Positions 11,501 through 26,500 of a DNA stretch of 64,000 bases are shown one piece after another. The notes beneath the pieces were generated by a model that saw only the letters and a list, made by a program, of their open reading frames with translations, made no database searches and had not been told where the DNA came from. A program made the position numbers and the translations under genes. Position 1 is the first letter of the stretch; each line of letters begins with the position of its first letter. The DNA comes from Cliona cf. orientalis (lineage: Eukaryota > Porifera > Demospongiae > Clionaida > Clionaidae), in the NCBI GenBank assembly GCA_963930775.1, contig OZ005705.1, positions 3,224,001 to 3,288,000 on the forward strand. The letters run 5' to 3'.

Positions 11501-14500
11501 ATCGTTTTTGAGAGAAACTATCAATCCTACTAGTCCAATCGATCTGTTTTGAACGAATTTTCTGCTAAAGCATGCTAAGGTGAGCCATAACAGTAGTTTT
11601 CTTAGTTCTGTAGACAGAGAGGAGGGGGGTTCCATTTAGCCTATCAATCAGTATACTTCATAGCCTATCATCAGTGTTAGGTGCAGCCCAAAGGGGGATT
11701 CCATGGAACCCTAGGAACCACCCTGAATCCGCCACTGTAAGGATATCTTGACCAGGATTGTCTCTCTTGACTGAGGTTACAACTCTTATTTGGGTAGTGG
11801 TGCGCTTGCTTTTTAATGCAATAGCAGAATCAATTTTACGCTTCTTCGATTTAGCCAAGCTGAAATCAAGTTTGTGTAATGGTACATAGGGTATGTTCTT
11901 TTGATAAGTTGGAATTACCCACTGACATTCTTTCTGTGTACATGTGGCTTAGCCATTATGCGCAATGCTGTTTCGGTATGAAATAAGATAGCAAATATGG
12001 GTGCAGGCTTCTCCCAATCCCGCCATACAGTTGCAATGGGCACAGAGAATTTCACCTGTGGTTTCACGTATTATCCAGCAGCTCAATGGTGTGTCATTGC
12101 ATCTTGAATATCGCACCTAAGATAGTAATGTATTAAGATCAGGCTAGAGTAAGCTTAATCATGTTGTGAGCATTACTCTTACCCTTCCAATTATTACACT
12201 CTTCTTATTGATGTCCCAAGCTTTGACCTCCGTTATCCAGCCACTGACAAATTGATTGTATACATGCTTCCAAGGACTTGTGTGCCTTATGCTGCTTTGC
12301 TGTAATATAGCTAGTAAACAGCACTAAGTAGGAGTGCAAGTCAGAATCAATAGGTGGAAGAGAGCCTGGCTGAGCTTGTGCATTATTGCTTTAACCTTGC
12401 TGATTGCAAGAGAGTGTGAATGGATCAATCCCTGAAATAACTCCAGTCTTATCCTGGTATCTCCTTTTGGCTACCGGTGGGATTTGCTTGAAGTATTTGG
12501 TGACGTTCGCCATGATACTTGCCACATACTTGCAGTACTATATGATACCACAGCTGTACACCAGCACTTTCACGCGTGCGCATTACCTAATCATAAATGC
12601 AAGCGCTCTACTATTAAGTGCTATTTTTGCAATAGCAATGCTGTGCTATTTCTGATACTAGGCCATCCCAAATTAATTGTTGGTTTGGGGTCAAAATTTA
12701 TGGTGTTGTACTGTAGGTAGATAGGAAAGTAAACCCTTAAATTATGAATATGAAATTGAGACTGAGGTTTTCCACAACAGAGCAATCCCTGTCACCATAG
12801 CATATACGTCCGAGAGTTTTTGGCAGGAATAATTAACCTGAGTCGAGCATGACATAATATTCTGTCGCAAAATGGGAGCATTCTGTGTCATCTCTAATGA
12901 CCAGTTTCTGGAAGATCATAGGATCCACAGGAATACTGGATAAAATCAGCTAGGTCTACATGTACCTCTCTACTGTACTGCTGATTGCAAACGAAGTGGG
13001 GCATATAATAATAATAATTTCGGTGAACACACCATTTAAGGTGTGCAAGAAATAGTAGTTATAAGACTTAGAAATAAAATGAATTTTATGTAAAATAATA
13101 TTATATTAAAATTGCAGTTAAACACAGCAGATAGTGTAAATCATGGGCTCCACATCCACATCATTTGCAGTAGATTAAAAATCCTACAAAATCGGCACAC
13201 ATGACATCTTGAAAGTATGTTTTCTGATAGTTGTGCCCAATGTAATGATTATATCCAACAGCAGTAATAGTGCAGGTAAGAAAATCAGCATAGCACAGTG
13301 ACCCAACATAGTGATGCCCAACATGGCAGCCAATATCGAGAGAAGTCAGTCGTTGAAGTAGCTCATCTAGTTACTCTGTAAAGAGTATAGGGATAAAACC
13401 CCACCTTGTCTAACACCATTTGTAACCTCAAAAGATTCAGACACGCAAGCATTCCATTTACCGCACATAATTGACTCTTGTGCCATGCCATGACCAGAGA
13501 AAGTGCAATAAGAGATGTGGTACACCTCTTTTCTCAAGAATACTGAATAGAGTGTTATGGCTGACTTGATCAAAGAGCCTTGCTGGCATCAAGAAAGCAT
13601 CCATACACCTTAGTCTCACGTTACAAGTATAGAGCAATGGTATTCTTCAATAGACCTGTGCAAGAATCAGTGGACACACCCGCTTTGAAACCAAATTGCA
13701 GATTGATGTGGACAGGAATGAACCATACCGCAATAGAATGCTCCATTCTAGAACCTTGCTCAGATTGGGGGCCAAAGCAATAGGCCTATCATAGAGTCAG
13801 TAGACTCTATAAGCACTCCCATATAATTATATACAGAACAGATCAGCGGAAAGGTGAACGAAAATCGCGGGCTACCTGCGTATGCACGAACTTCACCCGC
13901 GGGCATAGGTACGGGTATACACGTGTGTTGAATATGCTGGCTGCATTTGCACGCGCACGCACACACACACACGCAAATGCGCGTACGTACAGGTACGGCC
14001 ACACCGAATTGCCAATGTGTGATTGTAATCGCGATTGCTTGAAGAACGGTGTGAAGTACATAGCCAAGTCATGGGCGAATGAGTCTTTTGACAAGAAATC
14101 GAGTTATCACAATGTCTGAACGTGGCTATAGAGTTTCAAAGATCCAGGCCCGTCTACATGTAGCTCTGGAGGATATTGCCGTCAGCAAAAAGTCGCTGTG
14201 CATGTTAAAAAAATATCACCTGACCGGATTGGTTGCTGATCACTGAACCACTAAGCCACCAAGGAAACTGAAAGATGAGCACTGTCGATTTATTGACGAG
14301 TGTATGGCTACTGACGACGAGCTAACGACTACCAACCTCCTCGCAATGTTGAAGGAGATGTATCCATCGCTGAATGTAAGTGAAAGCACAGTCAAGAGAG
14401 CGCGAATTGAGCTTGGTTGGGCTGCTAAGAAGACAAGGTGTGGTGCTATAATATCAGAAAATAACCAGGAGAAGAGAGTGGAATGGTGAAAGGAAAGGCT

Positions 14501-17500
14501 AGAGAGAGGTGATGATGATTTTGATGACGTTATCTATTTTGATGAGTGCACCATTGCGGTATTTACCGGAACACTAACAGCCACTCATTATGTCGACATC
14601 TTAGAGGCCGCTCTTTTGCCTTTCTTGGAGACAGTTTATCCGGATGGTCACCAGTTCCAACAGGATAATGATCCAAAACACACAAGTCACTATGCACGCG
14701 ACTTCATTGAAGACAAGCTAATAAACTGGTTTAAGACCCCTGCAGCCAGCCCTGATTTGAACCCTATTGAACTGATATGGCATGCACTGAAAGACTATCT
14801 CCATAATGAGTACAAGCCAAAGAACTTTGCAGATCTCAAAGCTGGCATTAAGTCATTCTGGGCTTCACTGACTCCAGAAACTTGCAAGAAGTATATCAGT
14901 CACTTAAATAAAGTAATCCCTAAAGTTATTGAAGTAGATGGAGGCCCTTCGGGGTACTGATAGACTACCTACACTGCACATGTACATCAGACAAAAACTT
15001 ACATATAGGTTATGTTTGTGTTTGACTACTATGGTTCTGTAAGCATACATGTATATACACACATGCATTACCAGTATGTTAAATTTCAGTGTTACTAAAT
15101 TTTGTGTGTATGTGTTTCTCATGTATCAGTTACTGTATTAAATTTTTGTTAAGCCTGACTCTTTTCTCAAAAACATTCAAGGTTGACCTGAACATATGTC
15201 ATGCACATTCCAATGCAAAGGTCATTCAGCTAGTGATACCTCTGAGATTTTAATAAATTGGTGCACATGTAGCCAGGTGCCTTCCCCTACGCCTGTATCA
15301 AGCACTGACTCTGAAGAAAACTCGAGTACCTCAGGTGCAGGGTATGTAGCTAATTCAATACTCCTGATATTGAGCAGGCATACACATTGAGACATGCTAT
15401 AGATCTACACGTGCATGAGTCATGCATGCGTGTAGCGGTGAGGGTTCTGCACTCCTGTGCATTCATTATTATCAGCATTTAATTTCTGTTCTGTTGAGTC
15501 TTCATTGGCAGTATAGTCCTAGCCAGAGGCCTATATAGGACGTATAGCATGCTTAAGTGCTTATCAGCTGATTGATCATGTGACGGTGGGCACTAATAGG
15601 AAGATCAACTTGACTTGTACCTCACTCGATCTAACTTGAACTAGAACGTCTAATATTGTCCGAATAGTAGTAGGGGGGCACTTGCCCCCCTGCCCCTATG
15701 CTAGGTACATCCCTGAATAATATTCTTTCAGCAGGGTTGATAAAACTGTTCTACAGGCAACAAGCATGTCAAGGTCAAAAGATCACCAGTAGGGCTAGCT
15801 GCACAGACCCATATGTAGGCCGGTTATCAGGACCACCATCTTTATAAAAGCAACTATAGAGGTATACGAAGCTGCTAGAATATCCTCTAGCTCATAACAG
15901 TGAACAAGAGATTATGATGTGCAAGGGGTAAAGCAATTGGTTTATCCATTTGACGTTGTCGTTGGCACGAAAATAGCTAGATCTCTAGTTGTAGGCATTT
16001 GTGCGTACTGTAGGCACAACGAATCAATAGATATTGATGAAAAACTGGCATCTCTACACACTTCGAATTGCAACCTACTTGCACTACATATTGTTCAGCA
16101 TGCCTGTGGTTTATCGACCACACTCACTGTACGGGTATGTGCTGATGCGACTCAAGCTCACTGAAGAAAAGGGTCATCTAATTATCACAAGCTCTGCAGT
16201 GGAGTTTTGCAATACTACCTATGCTATGGTGGCTATAGAGCGCGCGGGGTATGTGCTCTAAATATTAAACACTGTTCGGGAGGTTTTTATGTGATTTAGA
16301 AGACTGAAGGTTTCTATATAGAATCCCGAGCAAAGCGAGGGTTCTATGAGAGCCCTGAGGTCTTCTAAATCACATAAACCATGTAAGCAGTGTCTAATAA
16401 ATTTAGATTGATCATGATATTTTTGTATTGCTAAAAGCCAGAGGACAAAACTTGTAGGTGACTATAAAAATTATGTGACTATGAGACCAGTATTTGAGAG
16501 CTCTAGTTCACATTCATGAGTATCCTGTAAAAGGTCTCAGTTGGTGAGCTAAATCACAAGAGGGTAATCTTAGCCTTTGTAAAATCATGGTCACCCTCAA
16601 GTCCAAGCACTCTCCTACCCCTGTCTAGTGCTGCAGCTGCATGGTGTGGTTCACCCACCTGTATGCTGTGCTTGTCATCGCAAGAAAGCAGCAAGGTATG
16701 GTCTCGATACTGGACACAAAAATGCTTGAGGTACTTGAAGAGAGTAGCAGTGTAGTGGGAGTCTTTATGAGACAGCACCTTGAATTGAATATTGAATTGC
16801 TTAGTGAATTTCACACTAGACTGGGTAGGTTTGTTGATGGGTAAAAACTGAAGCCATACGCATTCATATTATTATGGGACCAGAGTGGTGTTCCTCAATT
16901 CAAGAGGCATTGCTTCACGCACTTTTTCTCTTTAGATTTGGTGTAGAAATTGCAACTGGCATGTGAGCATCTCCATGTCTCCTGTCATCATCACAGTAGT
17001 CTTGCAATACTCTTCAGATATGACCAGAATGTATCAAATTGACTGCACCTTTCTTCGTTTAAATGCCATAAATCGACAAAATTGAAGTTTCAGACAAGTA
17101 ATCGTATTCAGCATCAATAAACAGCTGCAGTCAGTTAGTTATGTCTGGATTAGGAACAGCAGTGCAATCAGAGGTGAGAGTGCATTATATTTCATTGAGA
17201 ATAATAGGACGAACATTTGCAACATGACTCTTTAAACTCTCACTGCATTGATCATGTATGGGATGTTTTGTCAATGACAGCAGCCATTTTTTAGTGCGTC
17301 CTCTGTCATTGGCCCCAAATAAAATTTAGTATCCCCAGTGACCCAGATTGGTGGTGTAAATGCAATTGCATAGGTCTTGGGAGTTTAAGATTGTTGAAGA
17401 AAAAGTAGGGCTTAGTTTTGTCAGTGGGAACAAATAGGTCTGCATATATCATCTCGTACTCGGAAGAATTACATCATCGATATCATGGTATGTAGATGTT

Positions 17501-20500
17501 ATAAAACAAACAGCTTCAAGATCAATCACATCGAATGATCGAGATGTTGGACTTAGTAGAGACTGATGGAATTACTAAGACTCTCCAAATCATCTGTGTA
17601 AAATTGGAGGGTTTACATAAATATGGGTACTGATATTAATAAGTGGTGTTCTCGAATAAATGCCACACAAATTCGGGTGATGAATTAAATAATAGCTGCG
17701 GTGTCTAATCGAGCAAATACGGTATAATGTATGTGCCTACATCATTTTCTATTCTTTTTCCCACTCTTTTATCCATACTTACTGCTGATTAATTGATTTA
17801 GGCTAGCTATAACAATACATAGTCCCCTTTATTATTACCCTGTGCGCATGTGCAAAGGGGTGAAGTAATCAATCGTGTCATCATTGTGAGCACGAAAATC
17901 GCCACAACTTGATACTTAGGCACCAGAGCTACTCATAAGCATCTCGAATCAGTCAAATTTGGTGAAAATCTGGCTTCAATATGTTTCAAATCGAGAGGTA
18001 CAATGCATGAGCATCAAAAATAGGGCCTTTTTGCTAGCCATAGTAACCATGTCCATGGACAGTGCCCACTGAATGTATATAATGCATACAGCCATGTGTT
18101 TTCTGCTCATGCGCACATCTACATGTAAGTGCCTATAATATTATGCTCTAAATAACACTCATGAGTTTGGCTGCTATCAAATATGAAGCCCTGTGGAACC
18201 GAACTTGCAGCAGTTCGTATCTTCCTAGTCTAGGTCTGGGACAGAGAGAGAATCAGTGGTATCAGTGGTTTTTTTGCTGATATCACCAGGGCTCTACAAC
18301 CAAGCCTCTCAGAGATTTTTACTTTTTTCTTTCACAGAATTGAGCATGCACACAAAAGTACATCTACAGATTGCATAATGTGCGGACGGGGTATGTGCTC
18401 TACAGAGCTCTAGTTAATTAATTTTTAGGCTTGTTTTATTGGGTTGTCAAAAATGCCGTATAGGAAATTCACAAGTGTGGTATGATTCAATGTATAACAT
18501 ATGGAACATTTATGTTCTGTTATAATGTTCCTTTCCTTACTAGCTATCGCAGACTTTCTTTGAAGTACCATCCTGAGAAGAATAAGAGTCCAGGAGGTAG
18601 CCAAAAGTTTGATGAACTAGCTGAAGCTTATGATGTTCTCAGCCATTGTAAGTGTTACATAATATTGATAAGTGTGGAATTCAACTGAGTTAAGTGAAAG
18701 GAAGCCGGCCGGGGTGTGGGGGTGGGCATAGCTAGGTGCAGTGCCACAGCTTGGCATGGCAGAGGGTAAGTAGGAAATTATGGTGAGGCTGAAGTGACAG
18801 CATATTAGGTAAAGTGCTAGGGGTACGGGGGCATAGCGTTAGGGACACGCACGTTATGCTTTTAAAGTTCCTATTATGCTATGCTCTAATGGACCGTAGT
18901 CATAATTATTATTCTAAATAAGGCACGCCTGCGTGTCACTGGGCCGGAAAAATTCCAGGGTAAATCAGATGCACACCTTTTTTTCTTGTATTTTCATGCA
19001 CTTTCACCATGGTAGCACATTATGAGCATGTGCATTATATGACAAAATGGCGTATAAGATATACCCAATCGTACAATGCGCTGTCCAAACCCACCATTAC
19101 ATAACTGTCATGATAACACAAAACTAGTGTGACACTGCACTGCACGGTACAAAATAGAGTGGAGAACTAAGGCATAGGCGTAGGAATAGGGGGGGCCAGG
19201 GGGGCCATGGCCCCCCCAACCATCTGACTGATTGCTGGCCAGAGAGCCCAAGATACAGCCTATCAACAGATTTCACAGGCCTGACTGAGTCAACTTATGA
19301 AACTTCATGAATAAATAGCTAAATAGTATGCTCTACTTGACTTACTGCTCGTTCTACAGCCAGGAAACCTCTTGCCTCACTTGTCACACAGCCTCGTTAA
19401 TGCGAAAATGGGCGTGGTTCGAAATAAATGTGGGTGTGGTCAAAAATCGCGCACGCTTTGCGTGCTGCTATCTTTTTGGCCCCTCCAACCTTATATACAT
19501 GTTCCTACGCCTATGTAAGGTGAGCGGTCCAGAGAGTCTTGAGTTAGCCCTGGTAATGAAAAAGAAAGAATGACAATTGGCTGTTTATTTTCACAGCTGG
19601 TTCAGGCATACCTGATTGTTTCCATGGATGTGTGGGGGCTTGATAGATAGGTACATGCATTATGGCGTAGATCATGAATATGAGAGTTAAAATCTTAAAA
19701 TTTAAGTTGCTCTGAGTTATTCATGTTTTTGTAATGTATTACATATAATATGGCTATACCCAGGCCATCCCTGCTTATAGAGTCTACCAATTTTATGATA
19801 TACAGTCGTGTATGCATGACGACCTTTCCTGAAAATTAGTGACTGTTTCTACTCGTTTGGTAAAGGGTGCTGAATAATAATTTATAGAAAAAATATGGTA
19901 TTTATGATAGAATAGCTATCTATCAAACCCTGAAACATCCATGGAAACATTCAGATATGCCTGAACCAGCTGTTTCTAAAACAACTTGTCATTCTTCTTC
20001 AGTATTTTCCAGGGCAAACTCAAGACTGCCTTGACCTCTCACTTTAGTACCGTAGTGCTAGAAATAAATGCGTGCTATTAATTAATGCGAAAAATGCGAG
20101 TTGCTGAGTGATCGCATTATTTAATATCGCAATGATTTCAACAACGCATTTTATTCCAATTGGTGCCCGCCCACGTTAGTATGCGAGTGTACTTTAGAAA
20201 CTTGAAAACTGGATCTGAGCAGGAAGAATATTTTGCCGGTGAGTTAGATGACTTTAGATTCTGAAAATCATAATGTCTATATGCATGGTGAACTTAGGAG
20301 CACTAGATCCAGTGGCAAGGCAGGCTGAAAGCTTCATGTGCATGAGTCACTCAGTGTTGTCAGTGATGCTAGCATGTTACCTGGACTCAGGAGAAACTCG
20401 CATTATTAAAATTCGCATTGCTAAGAAAAATACTGAAAATTTAAAGCATCGCAATGTTTTACATATGCAAAAATTTCTAGCACTACGGTATATAGTTTAC

Positions 20501-23500
20501 ACATACATGTACAAGCTGGCTTAGTTCAAACCGCTTTGGAATGCGCTTTAATCGCGCTTACACGTAGGGCCTAAAGCCAGCTTATGTAAGTGCCTTTAGC
20601 CAGCTTAGAGCATTTACACATGGATAGTTTGTATAGCAGTATATCCTAAACCGGTTTGAAACCGGTTTAGAAGGCGACTTGTAAAGCGGTTTAGCGCACT
20701 TACACTAAGCCAGCTTAAACTAAACAGGTTTCCAAGCTGGTTTAAAGGCCTAGTGTAAACAGGGCTTATTAGTATAAATCCACTGATTTAGTTGAGCGTA
20801 TGTCCATTGCATGCTACTTTGTATTATTGTGACAGTTAATGAATCGTGGGTTTATTCAGTGAATTTTATACAATTGGCCAGCAGTCATCTCCAATACACT
20901 TTTTCTACCAGCCCTACTAAAAACAGCCTTCAAGGGTGGAGAACAGGTAGCAAATGTGTGTGTGGGGGGGGGGGGGGCTCAGGCCTTTGACTCAGTACTG
21001 TGACGACAGTTAAGCTATGGGCGTATGCCTACAGCCTACCTAGGGGGGTCTGGGGCATGCTCCCCCAGAAAATTTTGGAAATTTCGACTCTCTGAGAGCG
21101 TTTCTGATGCAATCTGGCAGCAGTTTTTGAACTGATTTAGTAGCAATTTTTACTCGAGCACTCTTGCAAATACCAGAACTATGTTGCTGTAGTTTTGTAG
21201 TATGGGCATGTGATAAAATGGGGGGGGGGGGGGGGGGGGGGTCTCAGCCCCCCTTTTTTTCCAAAGTGGGGGGGCTGAAGCCCCCTCTGCCCCCCCCCTA
21301 TTTCTCCACCCCTGGCCTTCTTCCAGGTTAATGAGAGACGTGGCTACATTTCCACGATATCTTCTCGAGAATCCATGATGCATCAGGAGTAGATCCAGGA
21401 TTTCCTGGGGGGAGGTTTACTGCTTGGGTGTGCATGTGTGCTAATATAGGACCACGCCCACAAATGGGTAGCAAGTCCGACTGTATGGTGACAAATTGCT
21501 AGAGAACTCATCTTTTGTGGTTGTTAACCCTCACCGCAAAGCGTAGGTTACTGCGATCGTTTAGTGATTTTTTTCTGTTCGTCCGTCGCAACTCTCTTTT
21601 GCTAAATGGTAAGGGTCGTCATAGAGACAGTACGCATTCTAGGTATACATGGCATAAAGGAAGATGGTCATGTTAAGTCTGACTTCTAGCATATATATCT
21701 ATGCTTCTTGCAAAGCAAGACTGAAGAGGTTAGGTAACTGTTTGCTGTCATACCTGTTTATAGAGTCTGGTACTATAGTATCTGTGCTGGAGTGGAGCGA
21801 ATTCTCTTGGCTATTAAATTGCACCTGCAGTGAGGGATGTGGCCTACAGATCCGTTTGTCTGCGCATGCAACATAGGAGTTTCAAGCTTTAGGAGCAACC
21901 CTGACTATCTGGGTTGAGATACCGATTTGAATGGGGTCTATATATTAAAACATCATGACATTGATCCATTTCTAATAATTACGGTCGTGCTGATCCAAGT
22001 AATTATAGTCTTCAATAGAATAGAGTTATTTAGCTTGGCATAGCAAAACTTTTTATTTAACTTTGGACGTTACGGTCTCGTGGACCTTCATCAGCAATAA
22101 TATAAATGCACGTTATATGTCAATAAATAGTTAGGACGTTAATGACATGATGATAAACAGCTGATAAAAGGGGGTTAAAAAGCGGGGGTTAAAATGAACG
22201 AAATGGAGGGTCCAAGCTTGGTCAAGAATCAGTCCGCAGTCTAGGTTGCAAGTCTGAGGAGTCTTCTGTATCCAGATGGCCTCCAAGACCCATCTCTTCT
22301 GGTAGTGTGACTCTATCGCCAAGATCTCTGCTGCATCCCAATCGGGTTGGTGTCCCATGTCCCATGCATGCACTGCAATGCTGTTCTTTCTGTCATTGGT
22401 TTTGACTGCATACTTATGCTCTGTAATTCTCTTCTGCTGGGACCTTCCCATTTCACCAATGTACCCAAATTTACAATCCCGGCAGGGGATCTTGTACACT
22501 ACCCCTTTCTTCTTCAATTCAGGCATCTTGGTCTTCACTCATGTCAAAAGCTGTCTCAAAGTTCCATTGGATTTGAAGACTGTTCTAACTCCCAACCCAC
22601 GACAGGAATTCTGAATCTTCTCCGATAACCCTTGCATATATGTGACCGTCCGCGACAAATATTGCGCTGGATATCAATCTGAGATACAGGCCTATTTAGT
22701 TGCCCAAGGTGATAATTATCATTTTCACTTTTTGGCATAGATTGATAGAGGAATCATTCCTCTACACAAAAATCTGCTTTGCAGCTTCTAGAACGCTATA
22801 CTTACTGAGTTATGGCTCAAAGAAGTCGGCCATGTAGCTAACATTGACCGTCCATGATACGGAGCTGTTGCCATAGTTGCAGGTAGACAAGCACGGCAGC
22901 TGCACAGGAAAAACTCTGTAGACACTTCTTTCTTCGATTTTGTGTACTAACAATCTATAGACACGCTTTTCTTTTCCATCAAAACGCCGGCTGCTGCTTT
23001 CTTTCCAACGTTTTGGCCACCATCTGGCTCTTTGACTTAGTGGGCGTGGCCACGTATTTTGCATAAACGGCGAGTATGCAGACTTCCGCGTGCAACATAC
23101 GTAGCAATGTTTCATTGAGCTTGCTGAACATTTTTATTACGAGCGATCCGGGTACATTTTGGCTCATATCTCCATGACTACACGGGCTAGAGACTTCAAA
23201 TTTGCAGGATCAATAGTTCAAAGGTTGTACTTGGTAATGGTGGCCTTAGCTAAAAATTGGTTGTCAGCACAATATGGTTGGTTTTGTCATGGAAAGTCAC
23301 ATATGGTAAAAACAGGCTTGGTGGTGGTTACCTCGTCCTCATTTGCATCAGGCGTCGTTTCATGCCGTCTCGATTTCTTCCTTAGGTTCCGTGAGATGAC
23401 ATACTTGGGTATCCATTTTTCATAAATGTGTCTTTTATCAGCTGTTTATTGTGATATCACGTCATCAACATCCTGACTATTTATTGACATGTGTAATGTG

Positions 23501-26500
23501 CATTTATGTTATTGCTGTTAAATGAAAAGTTTTGCTCTGCCAAGCAAATAACTCTATTCTATTGAAGTATACATAGCAATGAGCCTCTACGATATAATTA
23601 TAGTCTTTTATAGTCAGCCCATGCATATCATTACTGTAGTGCATCGTTACATTGTTGTGACATTACACATACTTGTAGTATACAACAAAATCATAGAGTC
23701 GATAGACTCTATAAGTAGGGATGACCCGGATATGCCATATATGTAATACATTATAAATACCCAAATATCTAAAATTAAATAGGTTTGTGAAATTTCTAAG
23801 TATGAAAATCAGAATCTCCAGCAAATTATGTATCAAGATCATTCATCAAATCAATTGTACATGCCAGATCCAGATGTTCAAAAAATGGCCATTTCTCATT
23901 TTTTCTTTCTTTCTCATTTCCAGGGCTAACTCAAGACTGTCTGGACCTCTCACCTTACTTCTCATATAAATCCACTCTATTTGTAGCACGCAGTCAGGGT
24001 TTCATCCAGTGGAAGGGGGGAAGCTTCCCCCTCAAAACACCCGCTTTCCCCCCCAAAAAAAAAGAGAAAGAAGAAAAGAGGAAAAGGAGAGAGAGAGAGA
24101 GAGAAAGAAAGAGAGAGGTGCATGGTGGGGGAAGGGGAGCGTGTATATTTTTGCATCGCATTGCAAATGATCAGTATAGTCTCCTACTTCATGACTCAAT
24201 TATGTAAGAGCACTAGATAAAATTATGCAATACCTCAGTGACATCAGAAAACACAATCATTAATCCATATCAATGCTTAATTGGGGGAGGGGTCACGGTG
24301 CACGAAACTGCCACACCCACTTCTTCCCCCCAAAAAATTTTCTGGATGAAACCTTGGCAGTGCAGTGGCACGCTAGTTTGGCGTTATCTCAACCGTTACA
24401 TAATAGTGGGTGTGTACGGCGCATTAACGATTGGGTGTGTCTGATACGCCATTTTGTGATATAATGCGCATGCTCGGAATGTGTTGCCATGGTGAAGTCA
24501 TGTGATAGCACCTGGCCGCGCCCTAGGTGATTGCGAGCTAGCAACTAGTGCGTGCAGCGGTGTGCTGGATCGATTATATAGATATGAAGGTGCAAGGCTC
24601 GAGGAGCGGCAAGGTGCTAGGCATAGGCGAGCTATTTGCTCGAGCATGCAGCACTAGTGCTCCGCTGGATCAATCATAGATATCATACTATCATATGAAG
24701 GCTCCAACAAGGCTCGAGGAGCGGTAACGTACAAATCATAAAATTATGCCGGGTACTGAGCTAGCTGCTGCCAACAATAAAACATAGAACTCGGTCTTCT
24801 CCCTAAGCGGAGTCTCATGGGCCGCCTAAATAATACTATTATAGGCATATGAACACAAGTTAATGAGGGGCGTCACTACGATTTTTGACACCTCCCATTA
24901 AGCTTCCACTTCATTACACTGGACAGAAGTTGTGATAAGATGGCATTAATAAATTACACTAAGTACAATAAAAAAGAACAGGAACAAGTGTAGAATAAAA
25001 TTGAAGAATGAAGTAGGAATGGCAGGATCAAAACGTTACACAAACAAGAGATAATCATATCTACTATACATCCCTACGCTTGCTTTTTGAGGGGCACAAA
25101 AATAACCAGTAATAATGCGATTGAATCAAAACTGATAAACTCGAACCATTATGACAACTAGGGAAAAACCTGAACATCTCCCACATACCGCACTCAACAA
25201 ACACAACGACTTTAATAGGTGCATAATAGTTGAGAAAAAGGGATGTATAGTAGATATGATTATCTCTTGTTTGCGTAACTTTTTGATCCTGCCATCCCTA
25301 CTTCATTCTTCAATTTAATCAATTGTTTTTCACACTTATGTAAGTGGTAATACCGTATTTTCCTGCTATTAAGTGCATGCGTTTATATCTCGACAGGAAG
25401 AAAACTTGCGCCTAATATCAAGATGCACCTAACAAAGAAAAGTTGCATCCAAGAACGTGTTCGCGGTTTCATTTAGGGGTGTGGCCAATTGATTGATCGC
25501 ACAATTATTTGTGTTGCTGCATTCCGCCCAGCTGGAAATGGCGCTCATAGCTTGATGAACATGAAAATTGATAGTAGCCATCGTGATTTCAGGAAAATGG
25601 CATGCGCTTAGTAATGAATATGCACTTATAAGTGAAATGCGCCTAATAACAATAAAACACGGTAGTTTATAGTCCAGAGAGAGTGCTTTTTTGCAGCTGA
25701 CATCACCAGGACTAAACAGTATTTCCATTATTCTTTAATTATAACGATGTACACAAAAGTAGATCTAAAGATTACATAAAATTAATTATGTGCATGCAGG
25801 GTATGTGCTCTACAGAGCTCTAGTTAAACACAGCACTTGGTGGCAATCCAAGTGCACCAAATAATGGCTTTGCTGCTCAATTTAAGGTAGAATCCCACAA
25901 GTACTTTCCTGTTTTTATTACTGTACCCTCGCGAAAGAGGGTCCACAATAGAATATTGGCCCACCCCCACTTTAGGCTCAATTTCCTGCCGAGGTCTAAT
26001 GTTTACTCGAATATGCACCCATGTGTAGCTGCCCTGGAAAAAGAAGCTCAATGGATGGTTTGTAAGGACTGAATTTCTAATATAATCATGTAATTGAGGT
26101 AAGATCGACAATTATCCTGCCTAACAGCGCAGAACTAAGTCTAGTTTGCTTTATGTTGCATTTGAGCATGAGAGAATGATCATGCACAACTAGCGATCGT
26201 ACCCTCGCCCACTTAGTACAGTGACCGTCAAAGGCACACGGTGAAGTATCAATCCAATGGCTGGCCGCCCTCACTCTCAATTGGTAACCATGCTTGAATT
26301 AGGCTGACATTAGTAGTAGCCACAGCTACTAGTAGAATATGAAGACTCCGGTGGTGATTTACTTGGGTGCTCTTTTGCATCTAACTGCGATACTGATACC
26401 TCGAATATCAGCCCACTCCCTCAGTCTAGGCCCAATATAAGGTGCACCACCATTTTCGCGATGGTACAATAATACTTGGTGAAGATGGCAACTAGAGACA

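Noticed and set aside
11390-11635. 81-codon open frame on the - strand
   Set aside because: Lies in the CAGTGGCGGATCC MITE and crosses its left boundary into the interrupted YqaJ gene.
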